Below, piece after piece: positions 6,046 to 14,054 of a stretch of DNA of 15,131 nucleotides. The stretch is taken from assembly GCA_900553515.1 (NCBI GenBank), contig USDN01000064.1:1-15131 (forward strand), written 5' to 3'. This stretch comes from an uncultured Blautia sp. (GTDB lineage: Bacteria; Bacillota; Clostridia; Lachnospirales; Lachnospiraceae). The position numbers were made by a program, and so were the translations under genes. Within the stretch, counting starts at the first letter, position 1. Every line of letters starts with the position of its first letter. The notes under the pieces were generated by a model. That model saw only the letters and a list, made by a program, of their open reading frames with translations, had not been told where the DNA came from and made no database searches.

Positions 6046-6531
6046 ATGTTTAAAGGGTTATTTGGGAAAAAAGAAAAAAACAATAAGCTTTATGCTCCTC
6101 TGAAAGGAGAGGCAGTTCTTCTGGAAAATATTGCGGATCCTATGTTTGCACAGAAAATCCTGGGAGACGGAATCGCGATTGAGCCTGTAGAAGGCAAGGT
6201 ATACAGTCCGGTAGATGGAACGGTATCCATGATTGCTGACACAAAACATGCCATCGGTATTTCCACAGCTGATGGACTGGAGCTTCTGATCCACGTCGGA
6301 ATGGATACGGTTGCCCTGAAGGGTGAAGGATATACAGAAAAGGTTGCCCAGGGTGCGTCTGTAAAAAAAGGCGATCTCCTGATGGAGTTTGATATGGACT
6401 TTATTAAAGGTAAGGGTTATAGCTGTGTGACACCTATGATTATTACGAATATGGATGATATTAAAGGAATTACTCCTCATGCCGGAGCAGCAGTTCCGGG
6501 AGAGACCGTTGTTGTAGAATACGAAAAATAA
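6046..6531 (+). CDS. crr: PTS EIIA component, glucose (Crr) family
   Basis: A 161-residue soluble phosphocarrier that relays phosphate from HPr to EIIB. Seen: the family pattern LLIHVGMDTVALKGEGY with the phospho-accepting H83, and the partner histidine H68 in TKHAIGIST, spaced 15 residues apart as are H75/H90 in E. coli EIIA-Glc. It also has the PVEGKVYSPVDGTVSMIADTKHA strand region and the closing PVIITNMDDIKGI-like stretch. Length fits a stand-alone EIIA (about 160-170). The ATG at 6046 has GAGAGG 7 nt upstream, just after the hairpin at 5996-6027. As the only EIIA beside an EIICB lacking one, it is almost certainly the cognate partner, and it may serve other glucose-family permeases too. 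Confidence 0.92.
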   Translation: MFKGLFGKKEKNNKLYAPLKGEAVLLENIADPMFAQKILGDGIAIEPVEGKVYSPVDGTVSMIADTKHAIGISTADGLELLIHVGMDTVALKGEGYTEKVAQGASVKKGDLLMEFDMDFIKGKGYSCVTPMIITNMDDIKGITPHAGAAVPGETVVVEYEK

Positions 6532-6568
6532 GATATATCTGTTCTTTGTAAAAGATGACGGAATCAGG

Positions 6569-6608
6569 AAAACCCGAAAGATCTGTTTAAACAGAACTTT
6601 CGGGTTTT
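6569..6608 (+). terminator. Intrinsic terminator of the PTS operon
   Basis: A perfect 12-bp outer stem, AAAACCCGAAAG (6569-6580) with CTTTCGGGTTTT (6597-6608), encloses a second palindrome TCTGTTTAAACAGA (6582-6595). The U-run is in the 3' arm. It is nearly symmetrical and can also fold on the opposite strand. Confidence 0.85.
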
Positions 6609-6615
6609 GTTACAT

Positions 6616-6653
6616 ATATAACAAAATATTTTTGGTGATATAACAAAATTGTT
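6616..6653. repeat. 12-bp direct repeats upstream of the atp promoter
   Basis: ATATAACAAAAT occurs twice exactly, at 6616-6627 and 6638-6649, a 22-bp period (about two helical turns). The second copy runs into AACAA-2 nt-TTGTT (6642-6653), a small palindrome. The position, about 25-60 bp upstream of the -35, suits a transcription-factor site or A-tract upstream element. Confidence 0.5.
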
Positions 6654-6674
6654 GTAAAATAACATAATAAAAAG

Positions 6675-6703
6675 TTGTATTTCCAATATGATTATGATAA
6701 AAT
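6675..6703 (+). promoter_or_regulatory. Promoter of the ATP synthase operon
   Basis: -35 TTGTAT (6675-6680) and -10 TAAAAT (6698-6703) are 17 nt apart, with an extended -10 TG at 6695-6696. The start would be near 6710, about 53 nt before atpZ. No other convincing promoter is seen within the operon. Confidence 0.75.
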
Positions 6704-6763
6704 ACACATAAACTTCAGAAACTATAAAGAAGAATGACAGACTATTTTAAAGGAGAATCCTGA

Positions 6764-7033
6764 ATGAAGAACTGGACTGATATTATCAAAAATATTACTA
6801 TGCTGACACAGTTCGGTCTTTCTTTTGTGACGCCGGTTTTTTTGTGTCTTGCCCTTTGCTGGTGGCTGAACATTCATGTGGGAATTGGGGCATGGGTTTA
6901 TATTCCTGGCTTTTTCTTTGGTCTGGGCGGCTCTTTTATGGTGGCATATAAGTTATATTTAAGCGTCACGGAACGTCAGAAAAAGGATGAGAGAAAGAAA
7001 AAGAAAAAAGTGTCTTTTAACAGACACATATAA
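6764..7033 (+). CDS. atpZ: AtpZ/AtpI-family accessory membrane protein
   Basis: An 89-residue protein with two predicted membrane helices (about 14-35 and 40-62) separated by a short turn with Gly/Pro, and a very basic tail (KKDERKKKKK). This is the layout of the small first gene of many Firmicute atp operons (AtpZ/ATPase_gene1), implicated in ion (Mg2+) handling or synthase assembly. The ATG has AAGGAG 8 nt upstream and is the first gene behind the promoter. It resembles the family by topology and place more than by strict motif, so the symbol is tentative. Confidence 0.75.
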   Translation: MKNWTDIIKNITMLTQFGLSFVTPVFLCLALCWWLNIHVGIGAWVYIPGFFFGLGGSFMVAYKLYLSVTERQKKDERKKKKKVSFNRHI

Positions 7034-7102
7034 AAGTTTTATAAGGAGTCTGACTGAAAAAGAAGAAAATATGGTATTTTATAACAGAAGGGAAGAAATA
7101 AT

Positions 7103-7513
7103 ATGTTTATTGATGTCCAGCCGGCAGTAAAAAAAGAAACAAAGAATGTGACAGTCTATACAGTTACAGGAGTTGTGCTTATGTGGATCGTTTTTTTCGT
7201 TCTTCACAACATCATGCCGGAAAAAGTGCCGTTTGATTATACGGTGATCCTTGGGGGGATTGGCGGCGGCGCAGTTGCCATTTTGAATTTTTTTCTTATG
7301 GGATTAACTGTGCAGAAAGTTGCAGCCTGTGAAGAGGAAAGCGCAGCCCATGCCAGATTCAAAGCAAGTTATTCCCAGAGGATGCTTCTTCAGATGCTGT
7401 GGGCAGTAGCGGCAATAGCGGCGCCCTGTTTTCAGTTTGCTGCAGGTCTTGTTCCTTTGCTGTTTCCGTCAGCAGGAATCAAGCTGAATGTGCTTTTTAA
7501 GAAAAATCAATAA
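7103..7513 (+). CDS. atpI: ATP synthase subunit I (AtpI)
   Basis: A 136-residue membrane protein with four predicted helices (about 19-36, 47-68, 93-112 and 113-131). A charged stretch EEESAAHARFKASYSQR separates the two hairpins, and the C-terminus is basic. This matches the ATP synthase I chain. In Na+-type synthases, AtpI has been found necessary for, or helpful in, c-ring assembly. It lies directly before atpB with a weak AAGGGA ribosome site 9 nt upstream of the ATG. The 69-bp gap after atpZ contains no further credible gene. Confidence 0.78.
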   Translation: MFIDVQPAVKKETKNVTVYTVTGVVLMWIVFFVLHNIMPEKVPFDYTVILGGIGGGAVAILNFFLMGLTVQKVAACEEESAAHARFKASYSQRMLLQMLWAVAAIAAPCFQFAAGLVPLLFPSAGIKLNVLFKKNQ

Positions 7514-7588
7514 GATAAAAGACTGACTGTAATTTATGCGCAGCAGTTTTCTATAGATATTTTAAAAAGACAGGAGGTGTAAACGTAT

Positions 7589-8347
7589 ATGGATCTGGAT
7601 ATATCCGGGGCAAAAGTCTATTTTACCATCCCTACAGACATTCCTGTTCTGGGAGATCTTCAGATCAGCGAGACCATGGTCGTAAGCTGGATCGTTATGC
7701 TTCTGATCACCGGTCTGTGTATCTGGCTGACCCATGACCTGAAAGTGGAGAATATCTCCAAAAGACAGGCTCTTGCGGAAATGCTGGTGGAGCAGGCGAA
7801 TAAGTTTGTGGTTGGAAATATGGGTAAAAAATTCCGTCATATGATCCCGTTTGTGGCAGCCTTGTTTGTGACAAGTGTGGTCTCCAACCTGATCAGCCTT
7901 ATCGGACTTCGCAGTCCGACCGCGGATCTTTCCACAGAAGCAGCCTGGGCAGTTGTTGTATTTATCATGATTACTGCACAAAAAATCAAGACAGGCGGTT
8001 TTGGCGGATATCTGAAAGGCTTTACCACCCCGATCGCCATTATGACGCCCTTTAACGTGCTTTCCGAACTGGCAACGCCGATCAGTATGGCATGCCGTCA
8101 TTTTGGAAACATTCTTTCAGGCGTAGTTATCAATGGTCTGATCTACGGCGCTCTGGCAGTGGCCAGCTCCGCACTTCTGGGACTGCTTCCCGGTGTACTG
8201 GGAAATGTCCTCTCGCAGATCCCCATTCTTGATGTGGGTGTTCCTGCAGTCCTGTCCGTCTATTTTGACTGGTTTTCAGGATTCATGCAGGCATTTATCT
8301 TCTGTATGCTGACAGTTATGTATATTGCAAATGCAGCAGAAGAATAG
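7589..8347 (+). CDS. atpB: F-type ATP synthase subunit a
   Basis: A 252-residue Fo stator subunit that forms the two ion half-channels against the c-ring. The indispensable arginine is R170 in CRHFGNILSGVVI, equivalent to E. coli R210 in the LRLFGN motif. Further conserved stretches are MTPFNVLSELATPISMA just before it and the last helix ending FMQAFIFCMLTVMYIANA. Five or six hydrophobic helices are visible (28-47, 86-107, 118-131, 150-195, 220-248). The N-terminus (GAKVYFTIPTDIPVLGDLQISETMVVSW) is short, as in other clostridial a subunits. The ATG at 7589 has AGGAGG 11 nt upstream. Confidence 0.95.
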   Translation: MDLDISGAKVYFTIPTDIPVLGDLQISETMVVSWIVMLLITGLCIWLTHDLKVENISKRQALAEMLVEQANKFVVGNMGKKFRHMIPFVAALFVTSVVSNLISLIGLRSPTADLSTEAAWAVVVFIMITAQKIKTGGFGGYLKGFTTPIAIMTPFNVLSELATPISMACRHFGNILSGVVINGLIYGALAVASSALLGLLPGVLGNVLSQIPILDVGVPAVLSVYFDWFSGFMQAFIFCMLTVMYIANAAEE

Positions 8348-8405
8348 CCGTTGGAAAAGAAAAAACTGAATAAAGAATAAAAAAAGAAAACAGGAGGAAC
8401 GTATT

Positions 8406-8684
8406 ATGGATTTTACTATTTTAGCAAAAGGTATTGCCCTCGCAGGATGTGCAATTGGAGCAGGATGTGCGCTTATCGCAGGTATCGGACCTGGTATCGG
8501 TGAAGGTAACGCAGTTGCAAAGGCTCTTGAAGCCATCGGACGTCAGCCGGAGTGCAAAGGTGACGTAACTTCTACCATGCTCCTTGGCTGCGCCATTGCA
8601 GAGACAACCGGTATTTACGGTTTTGTAACCGGTCTTCTTCTGATCTTTGTTGCACCTGGCATGTTCATGAAGTTCCTGGGATAA
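8406..8684 (+). CDS. atpE: F-type ATP synthase subunit c with Na+-type, two-carboxylate motif
   Basis: A 92-residue hairpin of two membrane helices around the polar loop GRQPE, which contacts gamma/epsilon. Many copies form the rotor ring. The ion-binding carboxylate is E66 in AIAETTGIYGF. The following T67, T68 and Y71 correspond to the S/T-T-Y ligands of Na+-binding rotors such as Ilyobacter and Acetobacterium. Helix 1 reads PGIGEG, so position 33 is glutamate where Ilyobacter has glutamine. The E33/E66 pair matches the two-carboxylate Na+ rotor known from Fusobacterium nucleatum. Four cysteines (15, 21, 50, 62) are unusual for a c subunit. AGGAGG lies 8 nt before the ATG, preceded by a long A/G-rich tract that probably boosts translation. 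Confidence 0.95.
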   Translation: MDFTILAKGIALAGCAIGAGCALIAGIGPGIGEGNAVAKALEAIGRQPECKGDVTSTMLLGCAIAETTGIYGFVTGLLLIFVAPGMFMKFLG

Positions 8685-8732
8685 TTACGGCATATTTATA
8701 ACAGCCGGGTATAAGAACAGGAGGTTAAACTT

Positions 8733-9236
8733 ATGCAGGTACAGGAATTAGTTGGTATTGTGCCCTGGACCTTCATTGCACAGATCTGCAACCTTTTTCT
8801 GCAGGTCTATCTGATCAAACGCTTTTTGTTTAAACCGATCAATAACATACTGGCAAAACGCAAGGAAATGGCAGATGCACAGATCCAGGATGCGGTAAAA
8901 GCCAGAGAAGAAGCTGAGGCTATGAAGTCTCAGTACGAGCAGGATATGATCCAGGCCAAAAATAAGGCAAATGAGATCGTGGTTTCTGCCCAGAAGACTG
9001 CTTCTGCCCAGAGTGAGGAACTTCTCCGTGAGGCTTCCCGTCAGGCAGCTGCAATGAAAAATAAAGCAGAAGCGGATATTGAACAGGAAAAACGCAAAGC
9101 AGTCAATGAGATCAAGGACGAAATTGGCGGAATGGCAATGGAGATTGCGGGCAAGGTGATCGAAAGGGAAATTTCCGAAGAAGATCACGCGAAACTCATA
9201 GATGATTTTATTGCGAATGTGGGTGAGACATCATGA
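8733..9236 (+). CDS. atpF: F-type ATP synthase subunit b
   Basis: A 167-residue peripheral-stalk subunit with one N-terminal membrane helix (about 8-28, PWTFIAQICNLFLQVYLIKRFLF) followed by KPINNILAKRKE. A long charged coiled coil (about 40-150, rich in Ala, Glu, Lys) dimerises and binds delta. Length and layout match the family. AGGAGG is 8 nt upstream. Its stop overlaps the atpH start (ATGA at 9233-9236), implying coupled translation. Confidence 0.95.
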   Translation: MQVQELVGIVPWTFIAQICNLFLQVYLIKRFLFKPINNILAKRKEMADAQIQDAVKAREEAEAMKSQYEQDMIQAKNKANEIVVSAQKTASAQSEELLREASRQAAAMKNKAEADIEQEKRKAVNEIKDEIGGMAMEIAGKVIEREISEEDHAKLIDDFIANVGETS

Positions 9237-9772
9237 CACAGACTGCCAGAGTCTACGGCGGCAGCCTGTATGAGCTTGCTGTCGAAGAAAAGCTTGTGGA
9301 AACCATAGGAGAGCAGATGGAGGAAATAAGAAGGCTGTTCTGGGAAAATCCGGATTATATGAAGCTTCTGTGTGAGCCGTCCATTCCCTGGGAGGAAAGA
9401 ACCTCTCTGGTGGATCAGTCCTTTGGTGCACAGGCGGAAAAATATTTGGTGAATTTTATTAAACTTCTGTGTGAGCGCAATATTCTCAGAGAGTATGGCG
9501 GCTGCTGTGAGGAATTCAGACGCCGTTATCATGCAGATCATGGGATTGCTGAGGCAGTGGTCATCAGTGCAGTGGCGCTCAGTGAGGCACAGATGGAGGC
9601 ATTAAAACAAAAACTGGAAAAAATCAGCGGCAAACAGATCTCCCTGACTCAGAAAAAGGATGCTTCTGTGGTAGGGGGACTTCGTGTAGAGCTGGAGGGC
9701 AGATCTTATGACGGAACCGTTCAGGGACGTCTGTCTTCTCTTTCCAGAAAGCTTGACGAAATAATTGTTTAA
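9233..9772 (+). CDS. atpH: F-type ATP synthase subunit delta
   Basis: A 179-residue F1 subunit that joins the b-dimer stalk to the top of the alpha-beta hexamer (the OSCP equivalent). The helical N-terminal domain begins ARVYGGSLYELAVEE and includes the KYLVNFIKLLCERN helix. The C-terminal part contains the family signature VVGGLRVELEGRSYDGTVQGRLSSL (about 146-170). Length is standard. It overlaps atpF by 4 nt, and its stop codon overlaps the Shine-Dalgarno of atpA. Confidence 0.94.
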   Translation: MTQTARVYGGSLYELAVEEKLVETIGEQMEEIRRLFWENPDYMKLLCEPSIPWEERTSLVDQSFGAQAEKYLVNFIKLLCERNILREYGGCCEEFRRRYHADHGIAEAVVISAVALSEAQMEALKQKLEKISGKQISLTQKKDASVVGGLRVELEGRSYDGTVQGRLSSLSRKLDEIIV

Positions 9773-9788
9773 AGGATGGTATGGAAAC

Positions 9789-11318
9789 ATGCAATTAAAA
9801 CCTGAAGAAATATCCAGGGTCATCCGCAGTCAGATCAAATATTACGAAAATTCCATTAAACAGGACGAGACAGGCACAGTCCTTCTGGTTGGCGACGGTA
9901 TTGCCAGAGCCAGCGGTCTTGTAAACTGTATGGCCGGAGAGCTTCTTGAGTTTGAAGACGGAAGCTATGGTATGGCGCAGAATCTGGAAGAAAACAGCGT
10001 TTCTATCGTATTATTTGGTTCCGATGAAAATATCGGCGAGGGCCAGACCGTAAAACGTACCGGAAAGGTTGTGTCTGTTCCGGTAGGGGAAGCCATGATC
10101 GGCCGTGTTGTAAATGCTCTGGGACAGCCTATCGACGGTGCGGGACCTGTTGTAACAGAAGAATTCCGGGCAATTGAAAGCCCGGCTCCGGGAATTTGTG
10201 AAAGACGTTCCGTACATGAACCTCTTCAGACCGGAATCAAGGCCATTGACTCCATGATCCCTATTGGAAGAGGCCAGCGAGAGCTTATCATTGGTGACCG
10301 TCAGACAGGTAAGACTGCTCTGGCTGTGGATACCATTATCAATCAGAAGGGTAAGGATATGATCTGTATCTATGTGGCGATCGGACAGAAACGTTCTACG
10401 GTTGCTTCTCTGGTAGAGACACTTACTAAAAACGGAGCCATGGATTATACCATGGTAGTGGCGGCTACTGCTTCTGAAGCAAGTCCATTACAGTATATTG
10501 CGCCATATTCCGGATGTGCCATGGGCGAATACTTTATGAATAAGGGAAAACATGTGCTGATCGTCTATGATGATCTGAGCAAACATGCGGTTGCATATCG
10601 AGCTCTTTCCCTGCTGATCCGTCGTCCGCCTGGACGTGAGGCTTATCCGGGAGATGTATTCTATCTGCATTCCAGACTTCTGGAGCGTGCAGCAAAGCTG
10701 GATGACGAGCATGGCGGCGGTTCCCTGACTGCTCTTCCTATTATCGAGACACAGGCAGGAGACGTTTCCGCATATATTCCGACCAATGTCATTTCTATTA
10801 CTGACGGTCAGATATTCCTGGAGACAGAGCTTTTCCATTCCGGTGTTATGCCGGCGGTAAACCCGGGTATCTCCGTATCGCGAGTTGGAGGAAGCGCGCA
10901 GATCAAGGCTATGAAAAAGGTAGCCGGTACACTGAAGCTGATCTATTCCCAGTATCGTGAGCTGCAGAGCTTTGCCCAGTTTGGTTCAGATCTGGATGCA
11001 GACACCAAGTCCCGTCTGGATCAGGGAGCCCGTATCGTGGAGGTTCTGAAACAGAATCAGAACGAGCCGGTTCCGGTAGAAAAACAGGTTGCGATCCTGT
11101 ATGCAGTTACCAAAGGTATCCTGGCTGAGGTAAAGACAGAGGATGTACGTCAGTACGAGAAAGAGCTGTTTGTTTTCCTGGATTCTGATGCGGATGGCAT
11201 GGCTGCTATGCAGGATATCCGGACCACAGGTAAACTGGAAGAAGAAACAGAGAATAAATTAAAGAAGGCTCTGGAGGAATTTACCCGGAACTTCCTTGAT
11301 ACAAGACCTGTAAAATAA
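9789..11318 (+). CDS. atpA: F-type ATP synthase subunit alpha
   Basis: A 509-residue non-catalytic nucleotide-binding subunit of F1. Walker A is GDRQTGKT (169-176), at the same residue numbers as in E. coli. Also seen are SVHEPLQTGIKAIDSMIPIGRGQRELIIG, the VVAATASEASPLQYIAPYSG stretch and the VSRVGGSAQIKAMKKVAGTLK signature. The frame is open to a TTG at 9765 inside atpH, but the ATG at 9789 (MQLKPEEISRVIRSQI) fits the conserved alpha N-terminus. Its likely Shine-Dalgarno, AAGGA (9772-9776), overlaps the atpH stop at a slightly long 12-nt spacing. Confidence 0.96.
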   Translation: MQLKPEEISRVIRSQIKYYENSIKQDETGTVLLVGDGIARASGLVNCMAGELLEFEDGSYGMAQNLEENSVSIVLFGSDENIGEGQTVKRTGKVVSVPVGEAMIGRVVNALGQPIDGAGPVVTEEFRAIESPAPGICERRSVHEPLQTGIKAIDSMIPIGRGQRELIIGDRQTGKTALAVDTIINQKGKDMICIYVAIGQKRSTVASLVETLTKNGAMDYTMVVAATASEASPLQYIAPYSGCAMGEYFMNKGKHVLIVYDDLSKHAVAYRALSLLIRRPPGREAYPGDVFYLHSRLLERAAKLDDEHGGGSLTALPIIETQAGDVSAYIPTNVISITDGQIFLETELFHSGVMPAVNPGISVSRVGGSAQIKAMKKVAGTLKLIYSQYRELQSFAQFGSDLDADTKSRLDQGARIVEVLKQNQNEPVPVEKQVAILYAVTKGILAEVKTEDVRQYEKELFVFLDSDADGMAAMQDIRTTGKLEEETENKLKKALEEFTRNFLDTRPVK

Positions 11319-11338
11319 AGTGATTAGGAGGAAGCAGT

Positions 11339-12205
11339 ATGGCTGCAAACATGAAAGCGGTAAAGCTGCGTATCAAAAGTGTACAGAGTACCATGCAGAT
11401 TACCAAGGCAATGGAACTTGTAGCATCCTCCAAGCTGCGTAAGGCAAAGGAGCGGGCAGAGGTCTGCAGACCTTATTTCCGCACCTTGTATGAAACCCTG
11501 AAGGAAATTGCTGTAAATAATACGGAATTTAATTCTGTTTATGCGGCAGAAGCCAAAAATGAAAAATACTGCTATGTAGTGATTGCCGGAGACCGTGGTC
11601 TGGCAGGCGGCTACAATGCCAATCTGTTCAAGTGCATGGAAGCAGACAGCGCCGGTCGGGATTATATGGTCCTTCCCATTGGCAAAAAAGCAGTAGAATA
11701 CTACAGCCGTAAAGATGTGGAGGCAGTCACCGAAGCATTTGGAGAGGTTGCAGATATTTCTGTAGGCGACTGCTTTGAGATAGCGCATCTTCTTTGCAAA
11801 GAGTTCCGCAAAGGAAAATTCGGACATATCCAGCTTTGCTATACAGGATTTGTGTCCATGCTTTCTCAGAAACCAGATGTTTTCTCAATCCTGCCTCTTA
11901 CGGATATTAAGGAAGAAGCAGAGAAAAGAGAGAAATCTTCCGTATCAGGAAATCTGATTCTTTACGAGCCGGGAAGTACAGAGGTCTTCGACGCTATCGT
12001 ACCGGAATATCTGGCAGGCCTTATTTATGGCGCTGTCTGTGAAAGCCAGGCAAGCGAGCTGGCTGCCAGACGTACAGCTATGGATGCGGCGACCAAGAAT
12101 GCAGGTGAGATGATCGACCAGCTGAATCTGTATTATAATCGTGCCCGTCAGGCAAGCATCACGCAGGAGATCACGGAGATTGTTGCAGGTGCCGAGGGTG
12201 TATAA
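11339..12205 (+). CDS. atpG: F-type ATP synthase subunit gamma
   Basis: A 288-residue central rotor shaft. Both ends that form the coiled coil inside the alpha-beta hexamer are conserved: the N-terminal KLRIKSVQSTMQITKAMELVASSKLRKAK and the C-terminal SELAARRTAMDAATKNAGEMIDQLNLYYNRARQASITQEITEIVAGA. The middle Rossmann-like domain includes VIAGDRGLAGGYNANL. No chloroplast-type regulatory cysteine insert is seen. AGGAGG lies 7 nt before the ATG. Confidence 0.96.
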   Translation: MAANMKAVKLRIKSVQSTMQITKAMELVASSKLRKAKERAEVCRPYFRTLYETLKEIAVNNTEFNSVYAAEAKNEKYCYVVIAGDRGLAGGYNANLFKCMEADSAGRDYMVLPIGKKAVEYYSRKDVEAVTEAFGEVADISVGDCFEIAHLLCKEFRKGKFGHIQLCYTGFVSMLSQKPDVFSILPLTDIKEEAEKREKSSVSGNLILYEPGSTEVFDAIVPEYLAGLIYGAVCESQASELAARRTAMDAATKNAGEMIDQLNLYYNRARQASITQEITEIVAGAEGV

Positions 12206-12245
12206 GCATTCCCGGTCTATAACGAAAATTAGAGGAGATTCATAG

Positions 12246-13640
12246 ATGAGCGAGAAACACATTGGCGAAGTTGTGCAGGTCATCGGTCCAGTTCTGGACA
12301 TCCGCTTTGCGCACGATGAACTGCCGGCACTTCTCAATGCCATTGAAATTGACAATAAAGGCGCAAAGCTGATCGTGGAAGTGGCTCAGCAGATTGGTGA
12401 TAATACGGTCCGCTGTATCGCTATGAGTTCCACAGACGGTCTGGTGCGCGGCACAAAAGCGGTAGATACCGGCGGTCCTATTTCCGTTCCGGTAGGCGAA
12501 GAGTGTCTGGGCCGTGTATTCAACCTTCTTGGCGACCCGGTAGATAATCGTCCGGCGCCGGAAACAAAGGAGCACTGGGCAATCCATCGTCCGGCGCCTT
12601 CCTATGAAGAGCAGACTCCGGCAACAGAGATTCTGGAAACAGGTATCAAAGTCGTTGACCTGATCTGTCCGTATGCAAAAGGCGGTAAGATCGGTCTGTT
12701 CGGTGGTGCAGGCGTAGGAAAAACAGTCCTTATCATGGAGCTGATCCATAATGTAGCCACTGCTCACGGCGGACTTTCCGTTTTCACCGGAGTTGGAGAG
12801 CGTACCCGTGAGGGAAATGACCTTTATAATGAAATGAAAGAAAGCGGAGTTATCGATAAGACTGCCCTGGTTTACGGACAGATGAACGAGCCGCCTGGAG
12901 CGCGTATGCGTGTAGGTCTTTCCGGTCTGACCATGGCAGAGTATTTCCGTGATGTAAAAAATCAGGACGTGCTTTTGTTTATCGATAATATTTTCCGTTT
13001 TACACAGGCAGGTTCTGAGGTTTCTGCCCTGCTTGGACGTATGCCGTCAGCGGTAGGTTACCAGCCTACACTTGCTACAGAGATGGGTGCTCTGCAGGAG
13101 CGTATCACTTCTACAAGAAAAGGATCTATCACCTCCGTACAGGCAGTTTATGTACCGGCGGATGACCTGACAGACCCGGCTCCGGCAACTACCTTCTCAC
13201 ATCTGGATGCAACTACGGTACTTTCCCGTGATATTGCCAGCCAGGGCATTTATCCGGCAGTGGATCCTCTGGAATCTACCAGCCGTATCCTGTCCCCGGA
13301 GGTTGTGGGAACAGAGCATTATGAGATTGCACGCCGCGTACAGCAGGTGCTGCAGCGCTATAAAGAACTGCAGGATATCATCGCTATCATGGGTATGGAT
13401 GAGCTTTCTGAGGATGATAAGCTTTCTGTAAACCGTGCCCGCAAGATCCAGAGATTCCTGTCTCAGAGCTTTTCTGTGGCAGAACAGTTTACCGGTATGC
13501 CGGGACAGTACGTTCCTCTGAAAGAAACTCTTCGCGGTTTCCGTATGATCCTGGATGGAGACTGTGATGAGGTTCCGGAGAGCTGTTTCCTTTTCTCCGG
13601 TACCATTGACGAAGTATTTGAAAAAGCGAAGAAGCAGTAA
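12246..13640 (+). CDS. atpD: F-type ATP synthase subunit beta (catalytic)
   Basis: A 464-residue catalytic subunit of F1. Walker A is GGAGVGKT (153-160). The catalytic-glutamate region is TGVGERTREGNDLYNEM, Walker B is VLLFIDNIFRF, and the family signature is PAVDPLESTSRIL. The gamma-contact DELSEED loop reads DELSEDD. No residue needed for catalysis appears changed. A GAGGAG-like ribosome site precedes the ATG across the 40-bp gap after atpG. Confidence 0.97.
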   Translation: MSEKHIGEVVQVIGPVLDIRFAHDELPALLNAIEIDNKGAKLIVEVAQQIGDNTVRCIAMSSTDGLVRGTKAVDTGGPISVPVGEECLGRVFNLLGDPVDNRPAPETKEHWAIHRPAPSYEEQTPATEILETGIKVVDLICPYAKGGKIGLFGGAGVGKTVLIMELIHNVATAHGGLSVFTGVGERTREGNDLYNEMKESGVIDKTALVYGQMNEPPGARMRVGLSGLTMAEYFRDVKNQDVLLFIDNIFRFTQAGSEVSALLGRMPSAVGYQPTLATEMGALQERITSTRKGSITSVQAVYVPADDLTDPAPATTFSHLDATTVLSRDIASQGIYPAVDPLESTSRILSPEVVGTEHYEIARRVQQVLQRYKELQDIIAIMGMDELSEDDKLSVNRARKIQRFLSQSFSVAEQFTGMPGQYVPLKETLRGFRMILDGDCDEVPESCFLFSGTIDEVFEKAKKQ

Positions 13641-13652
13641 AGGAGGCTTTTT

Positions 13653-14054
13653 ATGAGCACCTTTCCATTACAGATCGGAACTCCGGACGGTCTTCTTTTT
13701 GAAGGAGAAGTGGTTCGGGTAGTATGCAGAAGTATTACAGGTGACCTGGCAATTCTTGCCGGTCACTGTAATTTCTGTACAGCTCTTGGTATGGGCGAGG
13801 CTCATGTGATCCTGGAGGATGGCACCAGACGGGATGCAGCCTGCATTGGCGGAATGCTTTCGGTCATGGATGGCAAATGTAATCTTCTGGCAACTACCTG
13901 GGAGTGGAAGGAAGACATTGATGAGGCCAGAGCCGAGACAGCCAGGAAAAAGGCTGAAGAAAAGCTGAGCCGTACCGGTCTCAGTGAGCAGGACTATAAG
14001 ATCGCAAAAGCCAAGCTTCACAGAGCAATGGTGCGCCTGAGTGTAAAACAGTAA
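13653..14054 (+). CDS. atpC: F-type ATP synthase subunit epsilon
   Basis: A 133-residue rotor subunit with an N-terminal beta-sandwich (about 1-85, including GDLAILAGHCNFCTALG, the usual G-x-x-xx-H pattern) and a C-terminal helical hairpin (about 88-133) that can extend to inhibit hydrolysis. The hairpin holds IDEARA (89-94), the I/L-D-x-x-R-A ATP-binding motif known from thermophilic Bacillus PS3 epsilon, plus R124 and R128 at matching spacing. This suggests that ATP level controls inhibition. AGGAGG is 6 nt upstream, and the gap from atpD is 12 nt. It is the last gene of the operon. Confidence 0.94.
   Translation: MSTFPLQIGTPDGLLFEGEVVRVVCRSITGDLAILAGHCNFCTALGMGEAHVILEDGTRRDAACIGGMLSVMDGKCNLLATTWEWKEDIDEARAETARKKAEEKLSRTGLSEQDYKIAKAKLHRAMVRLSVKQ

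Noticed and set aside
7071..7130. Short 19-codon frame between atpZ and atpI
   Set aside because: It has no ribosome site at usable spacing, overlaps the atpI start in another frame, and gives no recognisable peptide.
9765..9788. TTG start of atpA inside atpH
   Set aside because: It adds eight non-conserved residues with no Shine-Dalgarno. MQLKPEEISRVIRSQI matches the normal alpha start.
11324..11827. 167-codon - strand frame opposite atpG
   Set aside because: It is antisense shadow within a fully conserved gamma subunit, with no family resemblance.
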